Below are positions 29,224-39,596 of a DNA stretch of 64,000 bases, one piece after another (position 1 is the stretch's first letter; each line of letters starts with the position of its first letter). Below the pieces are notes generated by a model, which did not search any database, was not told where the DNA came from, and worked only from the letters and a program-made list of their open reading frames with translations. A program made the translations under genes and the position numbers. This stretch comes from Rhodoferax ferrireducens (GTDB lineage Bacteria > Pseudomonadota > Gammaproteobacteria > Burkholderiales > Burkholderiaceae_C): contig MTEI01000013.1 in assembly GCA_002083775.1 (NCBI GenBank), forward strand, positions 1 through 64,000, written 5' to 3'.

Positions 29224-30075
29224 ATGCAGACCATGCCATTGGATCTCTCCCAAAAGCTCGCCAGCGCGGTTGACAAAATGCCTGCTTTTCCCAGAAGTGT
29301 GGAAAAAATCCTGCAACTCACCCGGGATGTCAATTGCACTCCCAAAGACATCGTGCAAGTCATTGACAAAGATCCGGTGGTTACCGTCAAGATCCTGAAG
29401 GTGGTCAATTCCGCCTACTACAGCCTGCCCCGGCAAATCACATCGGTCAATCATGCGGTGGTGTATCTGGGCTTCAACACCATCAAAAACCTGGCGCTGG
29501 GCATTGCTGCCATCGGCATGATGCCCAAACACAATGCCGCTGGCTTTGATGTGGACCAGTACCTGCTGCACTCCCTGTCCACCGCAGGCATCGCCAGAAA
29601 ACTGGCCACACAAACCGGGGACGCTGACCCGATGGACTGTTTCATTGCCGGCTTGCTGCACGATTTTGGCAAGGTGGTGTTTGCCCAGTTTCTGCCTCAG
29701 GAGTTTCGCCAAGCGCTGGTGCTCAGCCAATCAGACGGCTCGTCGCTTCACGAGGCCTTGCGAAAGATTGTGGGCGTTGACCATGCTGTGGTGGGTGCCA
29801 TGCTGGTAGAAAAATGGCGCTTTGCGCCCGAGTTGATCAACACCATCTCCCACCAATACGATGCCGACCAGCTCGACACCGGTTTGTTTGCCTGCGTGTT
29901 CACCGCCAACCAGATCAGCAAGCAGCTGGGTTTCGGATTTGGTGGCAACCCCTGCATTCACCCCTTACCCGAACGGGTGGCGCGGCGCGTGGGTGGTACC
30001 CTTGATGAGGTCATTGCCTCATCAGACGAGTGGAACGTGGCGTTTGAAGACGCCAAATTGTTTGCCAAGATATGA
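29224..30075 (+). CDS. HDOD-domain protein
   Basis: A stand-alone HDOD domain (about residues 15-210 of 283). HDOD is a catalytically modified HD domain found in signalling proteins that work with two-component or c-di-GMP systems. The signature region KDPVVTVKILKVVNSAYYSLPRQITSVNHAVVYLGFNT is near residue 50, and the HD-like motif FIAGLLHDFGKVVFAQF is near 140. There is no receiver, GGDEF or kinase domain, so a partner is likely elsewhere. A metallo-beta-lactamase gene follows 10 bases on, so the two are probably co-transcribed. Specific function unknown. Confidence 0.9.
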   Translation: MQTMPLDLSQKLASAVDKMPAFPRSVEKILQLTRDVNCTPKDIVQVIDKDPVVTVKILKVVNSAYYSLPRQITSVNHAVVYLGFNTIKNLALGIAAIGMMPKHNAAGFDVDQYLLHSLSTAGIARKLATQTGDADPMDCFIAGLLHDFGKVVFAQFLPQEFRQALVLSQSDGSSLHEALRKIVGVDHAVVGAMLVEKWRFAPELINTISHQYDADQLDTGLFACVFTANQISKQLGFGFGGNPCIHPLPERVARRVGGTLDEVIASSDEWNVAFEDAKLFAKI

Positions 30076-30085
30076 CAGGCGCATC

Positions 30086-30973
<888 letters not shown>

Positions 30974-30976
30974 ACC

Positions 30977-32431
30977 GTGCGCAAAATCACCCCCGGCACC
31001 CGCCACCCCTTGTTCGGGGTTGATCAGACCCGGCGCATCGAAGTTTCTGCCGCAGAAAATTTGCCACCCCACACGCTGATGCAGCGCGCCGGACTGGCAG
31101 TAGCGCGCTTGGCGCTGGCTGTCGCACCCCACGCCCAGCGCATCTGGATCGCCTGCGGCCCGGGCAACAATGGCGGCGACGGCCTGGAGGCCGCCATTCA
31201 CCTACAGCGCTGGGGCAAGCAGCCGGTGGTGACCTGGTTGGGTGATGTGCAGAAGGTGCCACCTGACACCGCTGCCGCCTATCAGCAGTTGATGGACGCC
31301 GGGATCGCCATCGAGGCCCATCCCAGCGGCAACTTTGACCTGTGTATTGACGCCCTACTGGGCATTGGCGGCCAGCTGCGCGAACCATATGGCCAGATGG
31401 CCGACTGGGTCCGGCACATCAATGCCAGCGGTGCGCCAGTGTTGTCTGTGGACACACCCACCGGCCTGCACGCCGACACTGGCCAAACCACCAAGCTGCA
31501 TGTGCAGGCCAGCCATACCCTGAGTCTGCTGACGCTCAAACCAGGGCTGTTCACCGCCAACGGGCGCGACGCAATTGGCACCCTCTGGCTGGACACGCTG
31601 GGCCTGGCACCCGGTACCTGGGCTGAGTGCGAACTCACCGCCTGGCTCAACGAAAAGCCGAGCCAGGCGACGCGGCCCCACGCATCGCACAAAGGCAGTT
31701 ATGGCGATGTGGCGGTGATAGGTGGTGCCCCGGGCATGACCGGCGCCGCGCTGCTGGCTGCCTCGGCGGCATTGCACGCAGGCGCGGGCCGGGTGTTTGT
31801 CGGCTTGCTCGATGACCATGCCATGACGGTTGACGTTCAGCAGCCCGAACTGATGTTTCGCCCGGTCAGTTCGCTGGAGTTATCCCGCCTGACCGTGGTC
31901 TGCGGCTGTGGTGGCGGTCAGGCCGTGGCACAGGTCTTGTTGGCCGTCTTGGGCTCATCAGCCCCCGTCGTCCTTGATGCTGATGCTATTAATATAATTG
32001 CTGAAAACTCCAGCTTGCAGACCGCTCTGGTGGCCCGGAGCACACGGAAATCGGTCACCGTGCTGACGCCACACCCGTTGGAGGCCGCACGCCTGCTGGG
32101 TAAAACGGTGCATCAAGTGCAGCATGATCGACTGTCAGCAGTGACCGATTTGGCCCATCGATTTGCCTGCACGGTGGTGCTGAAAGGCTCAGGTACCCTC
32201 ATTGCCAGCCCCGGGCAAATACCAGTGATCAACCCAACCGGCAACGCCCGGCTGGCCACGGCAGGCACAGGTGATGTCTTGGCCGGGATGTTGGGCGCAC
32301 AACTGGCAGCAGGTCACACCGGGTTTGAGGCCGCCCGTCGGGCGGTCTATCGGCATGGTGAATTGGCGGATGCCTGGCCGGAGCAGAGGCCTTTGACGGC
32401 GGGCACCCTGGCCATAGCATGGGGCACCTGA
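30977..32431 (+). CDS. nnr: Bifunctional NAD(P)H-hydrate repair enzyme Nnr
   Basis: Nnr repairs damaged NADHX/NADPHX. The N-terminal epimerase domain (YjeF_N; residues about 1-215) contains WIACGPGNNGGDGLEAAIHL. The C-terminal ADP-dependent dehydratase (about 230-484) contains KGSYGDVAVIGGAPGMTGAALLA, VLTPHPLEAARLLG and the nucleotide loop NPTGNARLATAGTGDVLAGML. Both catalytic halves look complete. The start is GTG three bases after the upstream stop. Its neighbours (HDOD, MBL) are not obviously related to NAD repair. Confidence 0.95.
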   Translation: MRKITPGTRHPLFGVDQTRRIEVSAAENLPPHTLMQRAGLAVARLALAVAPHAQRIWIACGPGNNGGDGLEAAIHLQRWGKQPVVTWLGDVQKVPPDTAAAYQQLMDAGIAIEAHPSGNFDLCIDALLGIGGQLREPYGQMADWVRHINASGAPVLSVDTPTGLHADTGQTTKLHVQASHTLSLLTLKPGLFTANGRDAIGTLWLDTLGLAPGTWAECELTAWLNEKPSQATRPHASHKGSYGDVAVIGGAPGMTGAALLAASAALHAGAGRVFVGLLDDHAMTVDVQQPELMFRPVSSLELSRLTVVCGCGGGQAVAQVLLAVLGSSAPVVLDADAINIIAENSSLQTALVARSTRKSVTVLTPHPLEAARLLGKTVHQVQHDRLSAVTDLAHRFACTVVLKGSGTLIASPGQIPVINPTGNARLATAGTGDVLAGMLGAQLAAGHTGFEAARRAVYRHGELADAWPEQRPLTAGTLAIAWGT

Positions 32432-32511
32432 TGTGGCCCTGGGCGCGTTCTGCAACGGCCCACAGTAGTTACCCACGAGGCCATGACATCACGCCCTACA
32501 CAGCATCCAAA

Positions 32512-32565
32512 CTATACTTAATATAGCTATCAGCCCTTTACGCATAAGGGCTAGAGGCCGATTTC
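32512..32565. repeat. TAGAGGCC-family repeat between nnr and SDR gene
   Basis: The copy reads CTATACTTAATATAGCTATC, then AGCCCTTTACGCATAAGGGC (a perfect seven-base-arm hairpin AGCCCTT/AAGGGCT), then TAGAGGCCGATTTC. It lies between two convergent genes, where the hairpin could also help end transcription. Confidence 0.85.
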
Positions 32566-32574
32566 TTATATAAA

Positions 32575-33333
32575 CTAACCGCGCCCGGCAAAGGGCATGT
32601 TGGTGGCCATCACGGTGTGAAACATCACGTTGGCACTGAGTGGCAAATTGGCCATGTACAACACAGATTGCCCGACCACAGCCACATCCATCACTGGCTC
32701 CACGGCAACCTGACCGTTGGCCTGCAAGATACCGGCCTGCATTTTTTGCGTCATGTCGGTGGCGGCGTTGCCGATGTCGATCTGCCCCACGGCGATGTTG
32801 TATTTGCGCCCGTCCAGCGAGGCGGTCTTGGTCAGGCCGGTCACTGCGTGTTTGGTGGCGGTGTACGCGATGGAATTGGGCCGAGGCGTGGTGGCGGAGA
32901 TCGAACCATTGTTGATGATGCGCCCGCCCTGCGGCGTTTGCGCCTTCATCACCCGGAACGCCTGGCGCAGGCACAAAAACATGCCGGTCAGGTTCACGTC
33001 CACCACGGCTTGCCACTGGGCCAGCGTCAGGTCTTCCAGCAACACACCCGGTGCGCTGATGCCCGCGTTGTTGAACAATACGTCAACCCGGCCAAAGGCG
33101 TTTAGCGCGGCGTCAAACAGCGCCACCACCGAGGCCTCGTCCGCCACATCAGTGGGCACCACCAGAGTGCGCTCAGGTGCGCCACCGATCGCCGCCACCT
33201 CAGACAGCGCCTGCGCACGTCGGCCAGCCAGCACCACGCGGTAACCATCCTGCAGCAAAGCCAGCGCCGCCGCCTTGCCAATACCGGACCCGGCACCCGT
33301 AACCACGGCAACTTTTGAGTGTTGATACATCAT
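32575..33333 (-). CDS. Short-chain dehydrogenase/reductase
   Basis: A classical SDR of 252 residues. The nucleotide-binding motif [15 protein letters not shown] is at residue 10, NNAG ([12 protein letters not shown]) near 87, and the catalytic Ser-Tyr-Lys set is in [24 protein letters not shown] (Ser about 145, Tyr 157, Lys 161). R39-type residues (LAGRR) after the second strand suggest NADP preference. The substrate is unknown. It is flanked on both sides by TAGAGGCC-family repeats. The upstream repeat provides a TATAAA close to the start codons. Confidence 0.9.
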   Translation of the reverse strand: MMYQHSKVAVVTGAGSGIGKAAALALLQDGYRVVLAGRRAQALSEVAAIGGAPERTLVVPTDVADEASVVALFDAALNAFGRVDVLFNNAGISAPGVLLEDLTLAQWQAVVDVNLTGMFLCLRQAFRVMKAQTPQGGRIINNGSISATTPRPNSIAYTATKHAVTGLTKTASLDGRKYNIAVGQIDIGNAATDMTQKMQAGILQANGQVAVEPVMDVAVVGQSVLYMANLPLSANVMFHTVMATNMPFAGRG

Positions 33334-33382
33334 TTTTTTATAGCAACCTACGCTTTATTCATATGGGCTAGCGCCTACTTTT
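33334..33382. repeat. TAGAGGCC-family repeat between SDR gene and rnr
   Basis: The copy reads TTTTTTATAGCAACCTACGC, then TTTATTCATATGGGCTAGCG, then CCTACTTTT. Though diverged, it keeps the order of the family. It spans the gap between the two leftward genes, supplies the RNase R stop codon and last residues, and supplies the AT-rich segment before the SDR start. Confidence 0.65.
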
Positions 33383-35632
33383 ACGGCTTTTATCTTTGGA
33401 TTTGGCCGCTGCAGGTGAGCGCCGGGCAGATGGCGCTCCGGGCACAGACGGCCTGGGCGCGCGCGCCAGTGGCTCAGAAATTTTGCGGCTGCGCCGACCC
33501 GAAGGCAAAGCATCTGAATCAGCATCAAACACCGTGCGCTCGTTGCCGTCACCCTTGTCCTTGATTGCGCGCGACACCAGCGCCTCACCCTCCTGCACCA
33601 GCCTGAAGTCAATGCGCCGCCCGTCCAGATCCACCCGGCTGACCTGCACCCGCACCCGGGTGCCCAGTGCGTATCGCATGCCAGTGCGCTCGCCGCGCAA
33701 CTCCTGGCGCGCTTCGTCAAAGCGGTAATACTCACCGCCGAGCTCGGTGATGTGCACCAGACCTTCCACATACATCGCGTCCAGCGTGACAAACAGGCCA
33801 AAGGTGGTGACCGAACTGACCACACCGCCAAACTCCTCGCCCAGGTGCTCACGCATGTATTTGCATTTGAGCCAGGCTTCCACATCGCGGCTGGCTTCGT
33901 CGGCGCGGCGCTCGTTGGCGCTGCAATGCAGACCGGCCGACTGCCAGGCCAACATGTCAGCACTCAGCTTGCGCGGCTTTTGACCGGGCTCGGCCACCTT
34001 GGAGGCCAGATTTTTCTCTAGCCGCTTCGATAGTTTGGCGTGCGCCTCACCCGGGGTGGGCAAGACTGGCAGGGCGTATTTGGTCTTGGCCAGAATTGCC
34101 TTGATGACCCGATGCACCAACAGATCAGGGTAGCGCCGGATCGGGCTGGTGAAATGTGTGTAGGCCTCAAACGCCAGGCCAAAGTGGCCACTGTTGACGG
34201 GTGTGTAGATCGCCTGCTGCATGGAGCGCAGCAGCATCGAATGGATCTGCGCCGCATCCGGCCGGTCTTTGGTGGCGTTGGCAATCGCCTGGAACTCACC
34301 CGGTGATGGATCGTCGCTGATGGTCAGGCCCACGCCGGTGATCTTCAAGTAATTGCGCAGCACCTCTTTTTTCTCGGGCGTCGGGCCTTCGTGCACGCGG
34401 TACAGACCGGCGTGTTTGCTCTGGGCGATGAAATCTGCGCTGCAGACGTTGGCCGCCAGCATGGCTTCTTCGATCAGCTTGTGCGCGTCGTTGCGGGTGC
34501 GCGGCACGATTTTTTCGATGTGCCCGGCCTCGTCACAAACGATCTGCGTCTCGACCGTTTCAAAGTCCACCGCACCACGTCGCGCGCGCGACTTGAGCAG
34601 CGCGTGGTACACGTCATGCAGGTTGATCAGGTCACCAATGCGGTCTTTGCGCTTGAGCGCTTCCGGCCCACGGGTGTTGGACAGAATCGCCGCCACCTCG
34701 GTGTAGGTGAAGCGCGCGTGGCTGAACATCACCGCCGGGTAAAACTGGTAGGCCGAGACTTCACCGTCTTCAGACACCAGCATATCGCAGACCATGCACA
34801 GCCGTTCCACGTCAGGGTTCAGCGAACACAAGCCGTTGGACAGCTTCTCGGGCAGCATCGGAATGACGCGGCGCGGAAAATACACGCTGGTGGCGCGGTC
34901 GTAGGCATCCACATCGATGGCCGAGCCATTTTCCACGTAGTGGCTCACATCGGCAATCGCAACCAGCAGGCGCCAGCCGGAGGTGGCCGCCCTGCCCTTG
35001 CCGATTTTGGTCGGTTCACAGTAAACAGCGTCATCAAAGTCACGCGCGTCTTCGCCGTCAATGGTGACCAGCGGCACATCGGTCAAGTCCACGCGTTGGC
35101 GTTTGTCCTGCGGGCGCACCTTGTCGGGCAGAGCACGCGCCTGGGCAATGCAGGCTTCTGTGAACTCATGCGGCACGCTGTACTTGCGCACGGCAATTTC
35201 GATCTCCATGCCGGGGTCGTCAATCTCACCCAGCACTTCTTTGACACGGCCAATCGGCTGGCCAAACAGCGAAGGTGGTTCGGTCAGTTCCACCACCACC
35301 ACTTGCCCTGCCTTGGCCGGGCCGGTGGCGGTTTTGGGAATCATGATGTCCTGCCCGTAGCGCTTGTCTTCGGGGGCCACGATCCAGATGCCGCTTTCGT
35401 GTAGCAGACGGCCAATGATGACCTGGCTGCTGCGCTCCACAATTTCAACCACCCGACCTTCGGGGCGGCCTTTGCGGTCACTGCGAACGATGCGTACCTT
35501 GACGCGATCTTTGTGCAGCACCGCACGCATTTCATTGGGGGGGAGATAAATGTCTGACTCGCCGTCGTCGCGGGTCACAAAGCCGTGGCCATCGCGATGA
35601 CCTTGCACGACACCTTCAACTTCTTCCAGCAA
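33368..35632 (-). CDS. rnr: Ribonuclease R
   Basis: RNase R is a 3'-5' exoribonuclease that degrades structured RNA. Order: cold-shock-like OB domain at the N-terminus (EEVEGVVQGHRDGHGFVTRDD), second OB domain, the RNB catalytic domain with TIDGEDARDFDDAVYCE near residue 195, and the S1 domain near 625 (LGEEFGGVVSSVTTFGLFVTLD). The C-terminal tail is basic. The N-terminal helix-turn-helix domain of E. coli RNase R is absent. The only ATG upstream in frame (35710) lies inside tRNA-Leu on the other strand. I use TTG at 35632 (754 aa), but this start is uncertain. Confidence 0.9.
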   Translation of the reverse strand: MLEEVEGVVQGHRDGHGFVTRDDGESDIYLPPNEMRAVLHKDRVKVRIVRSDRKGRPEGRVVEIVERSSQVIIGRLLHESGIWIVAPEDKRYGQDIMIPKTATGPAKAGQVVVVELTEPPSLFGQPIGRVKEVLGEIDDPGMEIEIAVRKYSVPHEFTEACIAQARALPDKVRPQDKRQRVDLTDVPLVTIDGEDARDFDDAVYCEPTKIGKGRAATSGWRLLVAIADVSHYVENGSAIDVDAYDRATSVYFPRRVIPMLPEKLSNGLCSLNPDVERLCMVCDMLVSEDGEVSAYQFYPAVMFSHARFTYTEVAAILSNTRGPEALKRKDRIGDLINLHDVYHALLKSRARRGAVDFETVETQIVCDEAGHIEKIVPRTRNDAHKLIEEAMLAANVCSADFIAQSKHAGLYRVHEGPTPEKKEVLRNYLKITGVGLTISDDPSPGEFQAIANATKDRPDAAQIHSMLLRSMQQAIYTPVNSGHFGLAFEAYTHFTSPIRRYPDLLVHRVIKAILAKTKYALPVLPTPGEAHAKLSKRLEKNLASKVAEPGQKPRKLSADMLAWQSAGLHCSANERRADEASRDVEAWLKCKYMREHLGEEFGGVVSSVTTFGLFVTLDAMYVEGLVHITELGGEYYRFDEARQELRGERTGMRYALGTRVRVQVSRVDLDGRRIDFRLVQEGEALVSRAIKDKGDGNERTVFDADSDALPSGRRSRKISEPLARAPRPSVPGAPSARRSPAAAKSKDKSRKSRR

Positions 35633-35682
35633 CGCGCTGGTTTGCTTACTATTTTTGATATACTGCCTTTCTTTCCTGAAAT

Positions 35683-35767
<85 letters not shown>

Positions 35768-35818
35768 ATATAAATGAAATCTGATTCGTTTTGATGTCAA
35801 AAATCAGATGGGTTTGAA

Positions 35819-35850
35819 CAAAAGGCTGCTGTAAAAACAGTAGCCTTTTT
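35819..35850. terminator. Bidirectional terminator, tRNA-Leu / rimO
   Basis: The arms AAAAGGCTGCTGT and ACAGTAGCCTTTT pair over 13 bases (one G-T wobble) around an AAAA loop, with A- and T-runs on the outside. It lies between tRNA-Leu reading right and rimO reading left, so it can serve both strands. Confidence 0.85.
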
Positions 35851-35878
35851 GTTTGGGAAAACGCTGTCAACGTGGGTG

Positions 35879-37273
35879 TCAAAACGGCTGCGCAATCAGG
35901 TCATGGCCCTGAGCCTGAACAATTCGCGCCTTGGTAAATTCACCCACCTTGAGCGTCTTGCTGATTTTCTCAGGCGGCAACAATTTCACCGTGCCATCAA
36001 TCTCTGGCGCATCGGCATAAGTGCGGCCCAAGCCTCCTTTTTTGCCCAGCCCTGGCGCATGGTCCACCAAAATCTGCATCGTGGCACCCACGCGCTGTTG
36101 CAGCTTGGCGGCTGACACCGCTTCGGCCACAGCCATGAAAGCCGCACGGCGCTCTTCGCGCACCACCTCGGGCAACAAGCCCGGCAAATCGTTGGCCGTC
36201 GCACCCTTGACCGGACTGTAGGCAAAACACCCTGCACGGTCAATTTTCGCTTCCTGCATGAAGTTCAGCAGGTGCGCAAACTCTTCCTCGGTTTCACCCG
36301 GAAAGCCGGCAATAAAGGTGCTGCGAATCACGATCTCAGGGCAGGCTTCGCGCCAGCGCTGGATGCGCTCCAGATTTTTCTCGCCACTGGCGGGGCGCTT
36401 CATGCGTTTGAGCACGTCCGGGTGGCTATGCTGAAACGGCACGTCCAGATACGGCAATACCAGGCCTGAGGCCATCAGCGGCAGAATCTCGTCCACGCTC
36501 GGGTACGGGTAAACATAGTGCAATCGCACCCAGGCACCATAAGTTTGCGCCATTTCGCCCAGGGTTTGCGTCAACTCGAACAAGCGGGTTTTGATCGGCT
36601 TGCCATTCCAAAACCCGGTGCGGTACTGCACATCCACACCGTAAGCCGAGGTGTCCTGGCTGATCACCAGCAACTCTTTCACGCCGCCTTCAAACAGGGC
36701 TTGCGCCTCTTTGAGCACATCGCCAATCGGCCGCGACACCAGGTCACCGCGCATGGACGGAATGATGCAAAACGTGCAACGGTGGTTACAGCCTTCGCTG
36801 ATCTTGATGTAGGCGTAATGCCGGGGCGTGAGTTTGATACCCGCACTGCCAAACGCATTGGGCACCAGGTCCAGAAACGGATCGTGCGGCTTGGGCAAGT
36901 GCAGGTGCACCGCGTCCATCACCTCTTGCGTGGCTTGCGGGCCGGTCACGGCCAGCACGCTGGGATGCATCTGGCGCACCAGATTGCCACCCGCATCACC
37001 GGCTTTGGCACCCAGGCAACCGGTGACGATCACCTTGCCGTTTTCAGCCAGGGCTTCACCAATGGTGTCCAGGCTCTCTTTGACGGCATCGTCAATGAAA
37101 CCACAGGTGTTGACGATCACCAGATCGGCACCCTGAAAGGTTTTGACGGTTTGATAACCCTCGGCGCTGAGTTGTGTCAGGATCAACTCGGAGTCGGTCA
37201 GCGCCTTGGCGCAGCCCAGACTGACAAAACCAACCTTGGGCGCTTGCACCCCTTGCAGAGTCACACTGTTCAT
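35879..37273 (-). CDS. rimO: Ribosomal protein S12 methylthiotransferase RimO
   Basis: RimO is a radical-SAM enzyme that methylthiolates Asp89 of ribosomal protein S12. The N-terminal UPF0004 domain ([19 protein letters not shown]) carries cysteines for one Fe-S cluster (also [11 protein letters not shown] and [10 protein letters not shown]). The radical-SAM motif is [18 protein letters not shown] near residue 166, and a TRAM domain closes the protein near residue 400. S12-type specificity is inferred from the N-terminus and length (464 aa). It is 20 bases downstream of phaR. Confidence 0.96.
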   Translation of the reverse strand: MNSVTLQGVQAPKVGFVSLGCAKALTDSELILTQLSAEGYQTVKTFQGADLVIVNTCGFIDDAVKESLDTIGEALAENGKVIVTGCLGAKAGDAGGNLVRQMHPSVLAVTGPQATQEVMDAVHLHLPKPHDPFLDLVPNAFGSAGIKLTPRHYAYIKISEGCNHRCTFCIIPSMRGDLVSRPIGDVLKEAQALFEGGVKELLVISQDTSAYGVDVQYRTGFWNGKPIKTRLFELTQTLGEMAQTYGAWVRLHYVYPYPSVDEILPLMASGLVLPYLDVPFQHSHPDVLKRMKRPASGEKNLERIQRWREACPEIVIRSTFIAGFPGETEEEFAHLLNFMQEAKIDRAGCFAYSPVKGATANDLPGLLPEVVREERRAAFMAVAEAVSAAKLQQRVGATMQILVDHAPGLGKKGGLGRTYADAPEIDGTVKLLPPEKISKTLKVGEFTKARIVQAQGHDLIAQPF

Positions 37274-37293
37274 GCCTTGCTATTTTTCAAATG

Positions 37294-37833
37294 TCAGGGG
37301 TTGCTTTTGATACCAAAAGCGCCCAGCAACTGCCCGGTTTGTTTGTGCATCTGTTCCTGCATCTGGGAGAGCATATTTTTGGACTGCTCCAAGCTGCCCC
37401 CCAGCATGGCTTGCAACACCGGGGGCTGCAAATTCATAAACTGCGACCACATCTCTGGCGTGAAACCCTTCGATTGCTCTGCAAACCGGGTCTGCACATC
37501 GATCAGCGACTGGATGTTTTTCTCAAGGTAACCGCCCAGCATGCTTTGCATGGAGTGACCATAAAAGCGAATGAGGCTCTCAAGCACCGGGGCGGTAAAC
37601 ATGGGTGAGCCGCTCGCCTCTTCTTCCAGAATGATCTGCAACAGGATGCTGCGCGTGATGTTTTCGCCGGTTTTCACGTCCAGCACCTCAAACGGCTCAC
37701 GCTTCATCACCAGGGCCTTGACCTCGGACAACGTGATGTAGCTGGAGGTGATGGTGTCGTACAACCGACGGTTGGGATACTTCTTGATGATGCGTTGCGG
37801 GCCTTGCTCCGGGGCAGCGATAGCGTTATTCAT
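37294..37833 (-). CDS. phaR: Polyhydroxyalkanoate synthesis repressor PhaR
   Basis: PhaR senses PHA granules and represses phasin and synthesis genes. The N-terminal DNA-binding domain is RIIKKYPNRRLYDTITSSYITLSEVKALV near residue 14; the PHB-accumulation regulatory domain begins DVKTGENITRSILLQIILEEE near 52. The C-terminal region is Met/Gln-rich (MLSQMQEQMHKQTGQLL), as in other PhaR proteins. The protein is 179 aa. It implies a PHA-storing organism. phaC and phaP are not in the window. Confidence 0.96.
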   Translation of the reverse strand: MNNAIAAPEQGPQRIIKKYPNRRLYDTITSSYITLSEVKALVMKREPFEVLDVKTGENITRSILLQIILEEEASGSPMFTAPVLESLIRFYGHSMQSMLGGYLEKNIQSLIDVQTRFAEQSKGFTPEMWSQFMNLQPPVLQAMLGGSLEQSKNMLSQMQEQMHKQTGQLLGAFGIKSNP

Positions 37834-38060
37834 TGGTCATCCTGAGGCTCATCATGAGCACGGTTAAATCACTTGGAACTGATATAGATTGTATGAACTG
37901 ACTACCGGCTGACCTGTCGAGGTTTACCCTTGCAACAGCAGACTCCCAAGCTTCTACATGGTAGCGCTGCACTGCTTTGCCAAGCAACAAACAAAACAGA
38001 AAAGAAACGATTTTTGGATACCAGGTTTTGCGGTCTGAATTTGACATCGTTCAGAAAACC

Positions 38061-38137
38061 TTGGTAGGCGCGATTGGACTCGAACCAACGACCCCCACCA
38101 TGTCAAGGTGGTGCTCTAACCAGCTGAGCTACGCGCC
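38061..38137 (-). tRNA. tRNA-Val (anticodon GAC)
   Basis: A 77-nt tRNA with CCA encoded. Acceptor stem AGGCGCG/CGCGCCT, D-arm AGCTC/GAGC, anticodon stem CCACC/GGTGG with loop TTGACAT (anticodon GAC), and T-loop TTCGAGT. The intergenic DNA on its downstream side, up to phaR (about 225 bases), shows no gene. Confidence 0.97.
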
Positions 38138-38244
38138 TGAGATATTCAGGAAAACCGCAAGTATAGCGTCAAAAACTTGGCGGCCACGCCATCACGAAGT
38201 AGCCTTTTGAAAATTTGGCCGCAAACCGCCCGTTTTCTCACCCC

Positions 38245-39372
38245 TCAAGCCGTGATGTCGCGCCGAGATCGAATGCTGGCAATGATGTCTGGTACCTCGA
38301 AAACCGCACGATTGGTGATTTGCCGAACCCGCGCCTGAAACGCTGGCAACTGCCTGGTCAACTCATCTACCGCCCCGCTCACTGTGCGAAAACTGCGACT
38401 CACCACGCCAAGCCCGTTTGAACGCACCCAGTCTGTGTTCCAGCGCTCCTGAGGCATGGTCCAGGCATTGCGTGTGGTGATCACCGGCAAACCCATGTGA
38501 ATCGCCTCACTCAGGCTGGCCGGGCCGGGTTTGCCCACAAAGAAATCTGCCAAAAACATCCAGTGGTTCACCCCTTCAGTGAAATCGACCACGATTCGGG
38601 GTGCCCGGCTGGGCATGGCGCGCAGCGCTTGCGCCAGCGCGACATTTCTGCCACACATCAGGATCAAAGGTGTATCCGGCAAACGGGCTGCGATGCGCTT
38701 CATCGTCGCCGAGCCATAGCCGCCAAACATGACAAGGCCCACGGCCTGATCGTCTGGCAAACCCAACTCGCGCCGCCGCGCCGTTCGGTCCATGGGCACT
38801 GGCTGATAAAAAGCCGGGGACAAAATCATCCCAGATGCGCGATGAACACGATCTGGCGCACAACCCGCTGCCAAAGCTTGTGCTGCGGCATGGTCAGTGC
38901 CACACACCACATGCTGCGGCTGATCGGGTTCGATCCAGAAGGCGGGCGGGTGATCGGCCATGTCCGTCAGTACCGTGATAAAGGGCGTTTGCGGCTGGGT
39001 GCGGCGCAGGCTTTCACACAGCGCCCGGTTGAAGTTGGGAATCAACGAGACCACCACATCGGGCCGCGCGCGCTGCCAATAGGGCTGCAATCGCTTGAGC
39101 AAGGCGGGATGACTCAGCCGAATCAGCATCTGAAACACTTTGAGTTCTTGCGCCATACCCAAAGTCAGCCCGTTGGCCAACAGTTTGTTGTAAAGATCCT
39201 CGGGCCGAAAGTGAAAGGTGGCAAAAAAGCGGGCCTGCGGGTCCAGCATGTCCACCAGATTGACCAGACGGACCTCCCACGGGCGGTCTTGCATGACCTG
39301 CTGCAGCGCCTTGGCTGCCGCCCGATGGCCCCCGCCTGCGTTGAAATAGATCAGGTCAATGCGGGTGACCAT
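38245..39372 (-). CDS. MGDG-synthase/MurG-like glycosyltransferase
   Basis: A 375-residue GT28-type glycosyltransferase. The N-terminal part resembles the MGDG synthase domain (IYFNAGGGHRAAAKALQQVM near residue 8, with the GGGH motif). The C-terminal half is a Glyco_tran_28 domain with VGLVMFGGYGSATMKRIA and the nucleotide-sugar motif ADFFVGKPGPASLSEAIHMGLPVI near residue 285. This family makes monogalactosyl- or glucosyl-diacylglycerol in plants, cyanobacteria and Gram-positives. It may make a non-phosphorus glycolipid here. No signal peptide. It has no operon partner nearby. Sugar donor and acceptor are not determined. Confidence 0.85.
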   Translation of the reverse strand: MVTRIDLIYFNAGGGHRAAAKALQQVMQDRPWEVRLVNLVDMLDPQARFFATFHFRPEDLYNKLLANGLTLGMAQELKVFQMLIRLSHPALLKRLQPYWQRARPDVVVSLIPNFNRALCESLRRTQPQTPFITVLTDMADHPPAFWIEPDQPQHVVCGTDHAAAQALAAGCAPDRVHRASGMILSPAFYQPVPMDRTARRRELGLPDDQAVGLVMFGGYGSATMKRIAARLPDTPLILMCGRNVALAQALRAMPSRAPRIVVDFTEGVNHWMFLADFFVGKPGPASLSEAIHMGLPVITTRNAWTMPQERWNTDWVRSNGLGVVSRSFRTVSGAVDELTRQLPAFQARVRQITNRAVFEVPDIIASIRSRRDITA

Positions 39373-39552
39373 GCGGGAGCGCGCGAGATGTGTGGCATAG
39401 GTAAAAATGTGGATGGCGGTTCAGGTCCCCGAAATTTAAGTGGACAGGATGGCAATGGCGTGACAAGCCGTTGACCCTTTTGACCCAGATCCGTTTGGAG
39501 CCGCATCCCGCGCACCCCGGGCTCGGGATGTGGCTTGGGACTGCGGTAATAA

Positions 39553-39574
39553 TTGACGTTTACGTTAACGTCAA
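39553..39574. promoter_or_regulatory. Palindromic operator upstream of SDR gene
   Basis: Perfect eight-base inverted arms, TTGACGTT and AACGTCAA, separated by six bases (TACGTT). It lies 22 bases before the SDR start codon. The TTGACGT-ACGTTAACG pattern resembles MerR-family operators that control acyl-CoA and branched-chain catabolism genes (LiuR type). The regulator is not in the window. Confidence 0.65.
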
Positions 39575-39596
39575 CCAACCAAAAGGAAACTCTCAC

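Noticed and set aside
31979-32010. AT-rich TGCTATTAATATAATTGCTG in nnr as another repeat copy
   Set aside because: It encodes the conserved LDADAINII segment of the dehydratase domain and lacks the palindrome and TAGAGGCC end.
37948-37958. TCCCAAGCTTC match to tRNA-Gly near phaR
   Set aside because: Eleven bases centred on AAGCTT can match by chance, and no tRNA arms surround it.
37826-38047. 73-aa minus ORF upstream of phaR
   Set aside because: It overlaps the phaR start in another frame, has no family resemblance and no good ribosome-binding site.
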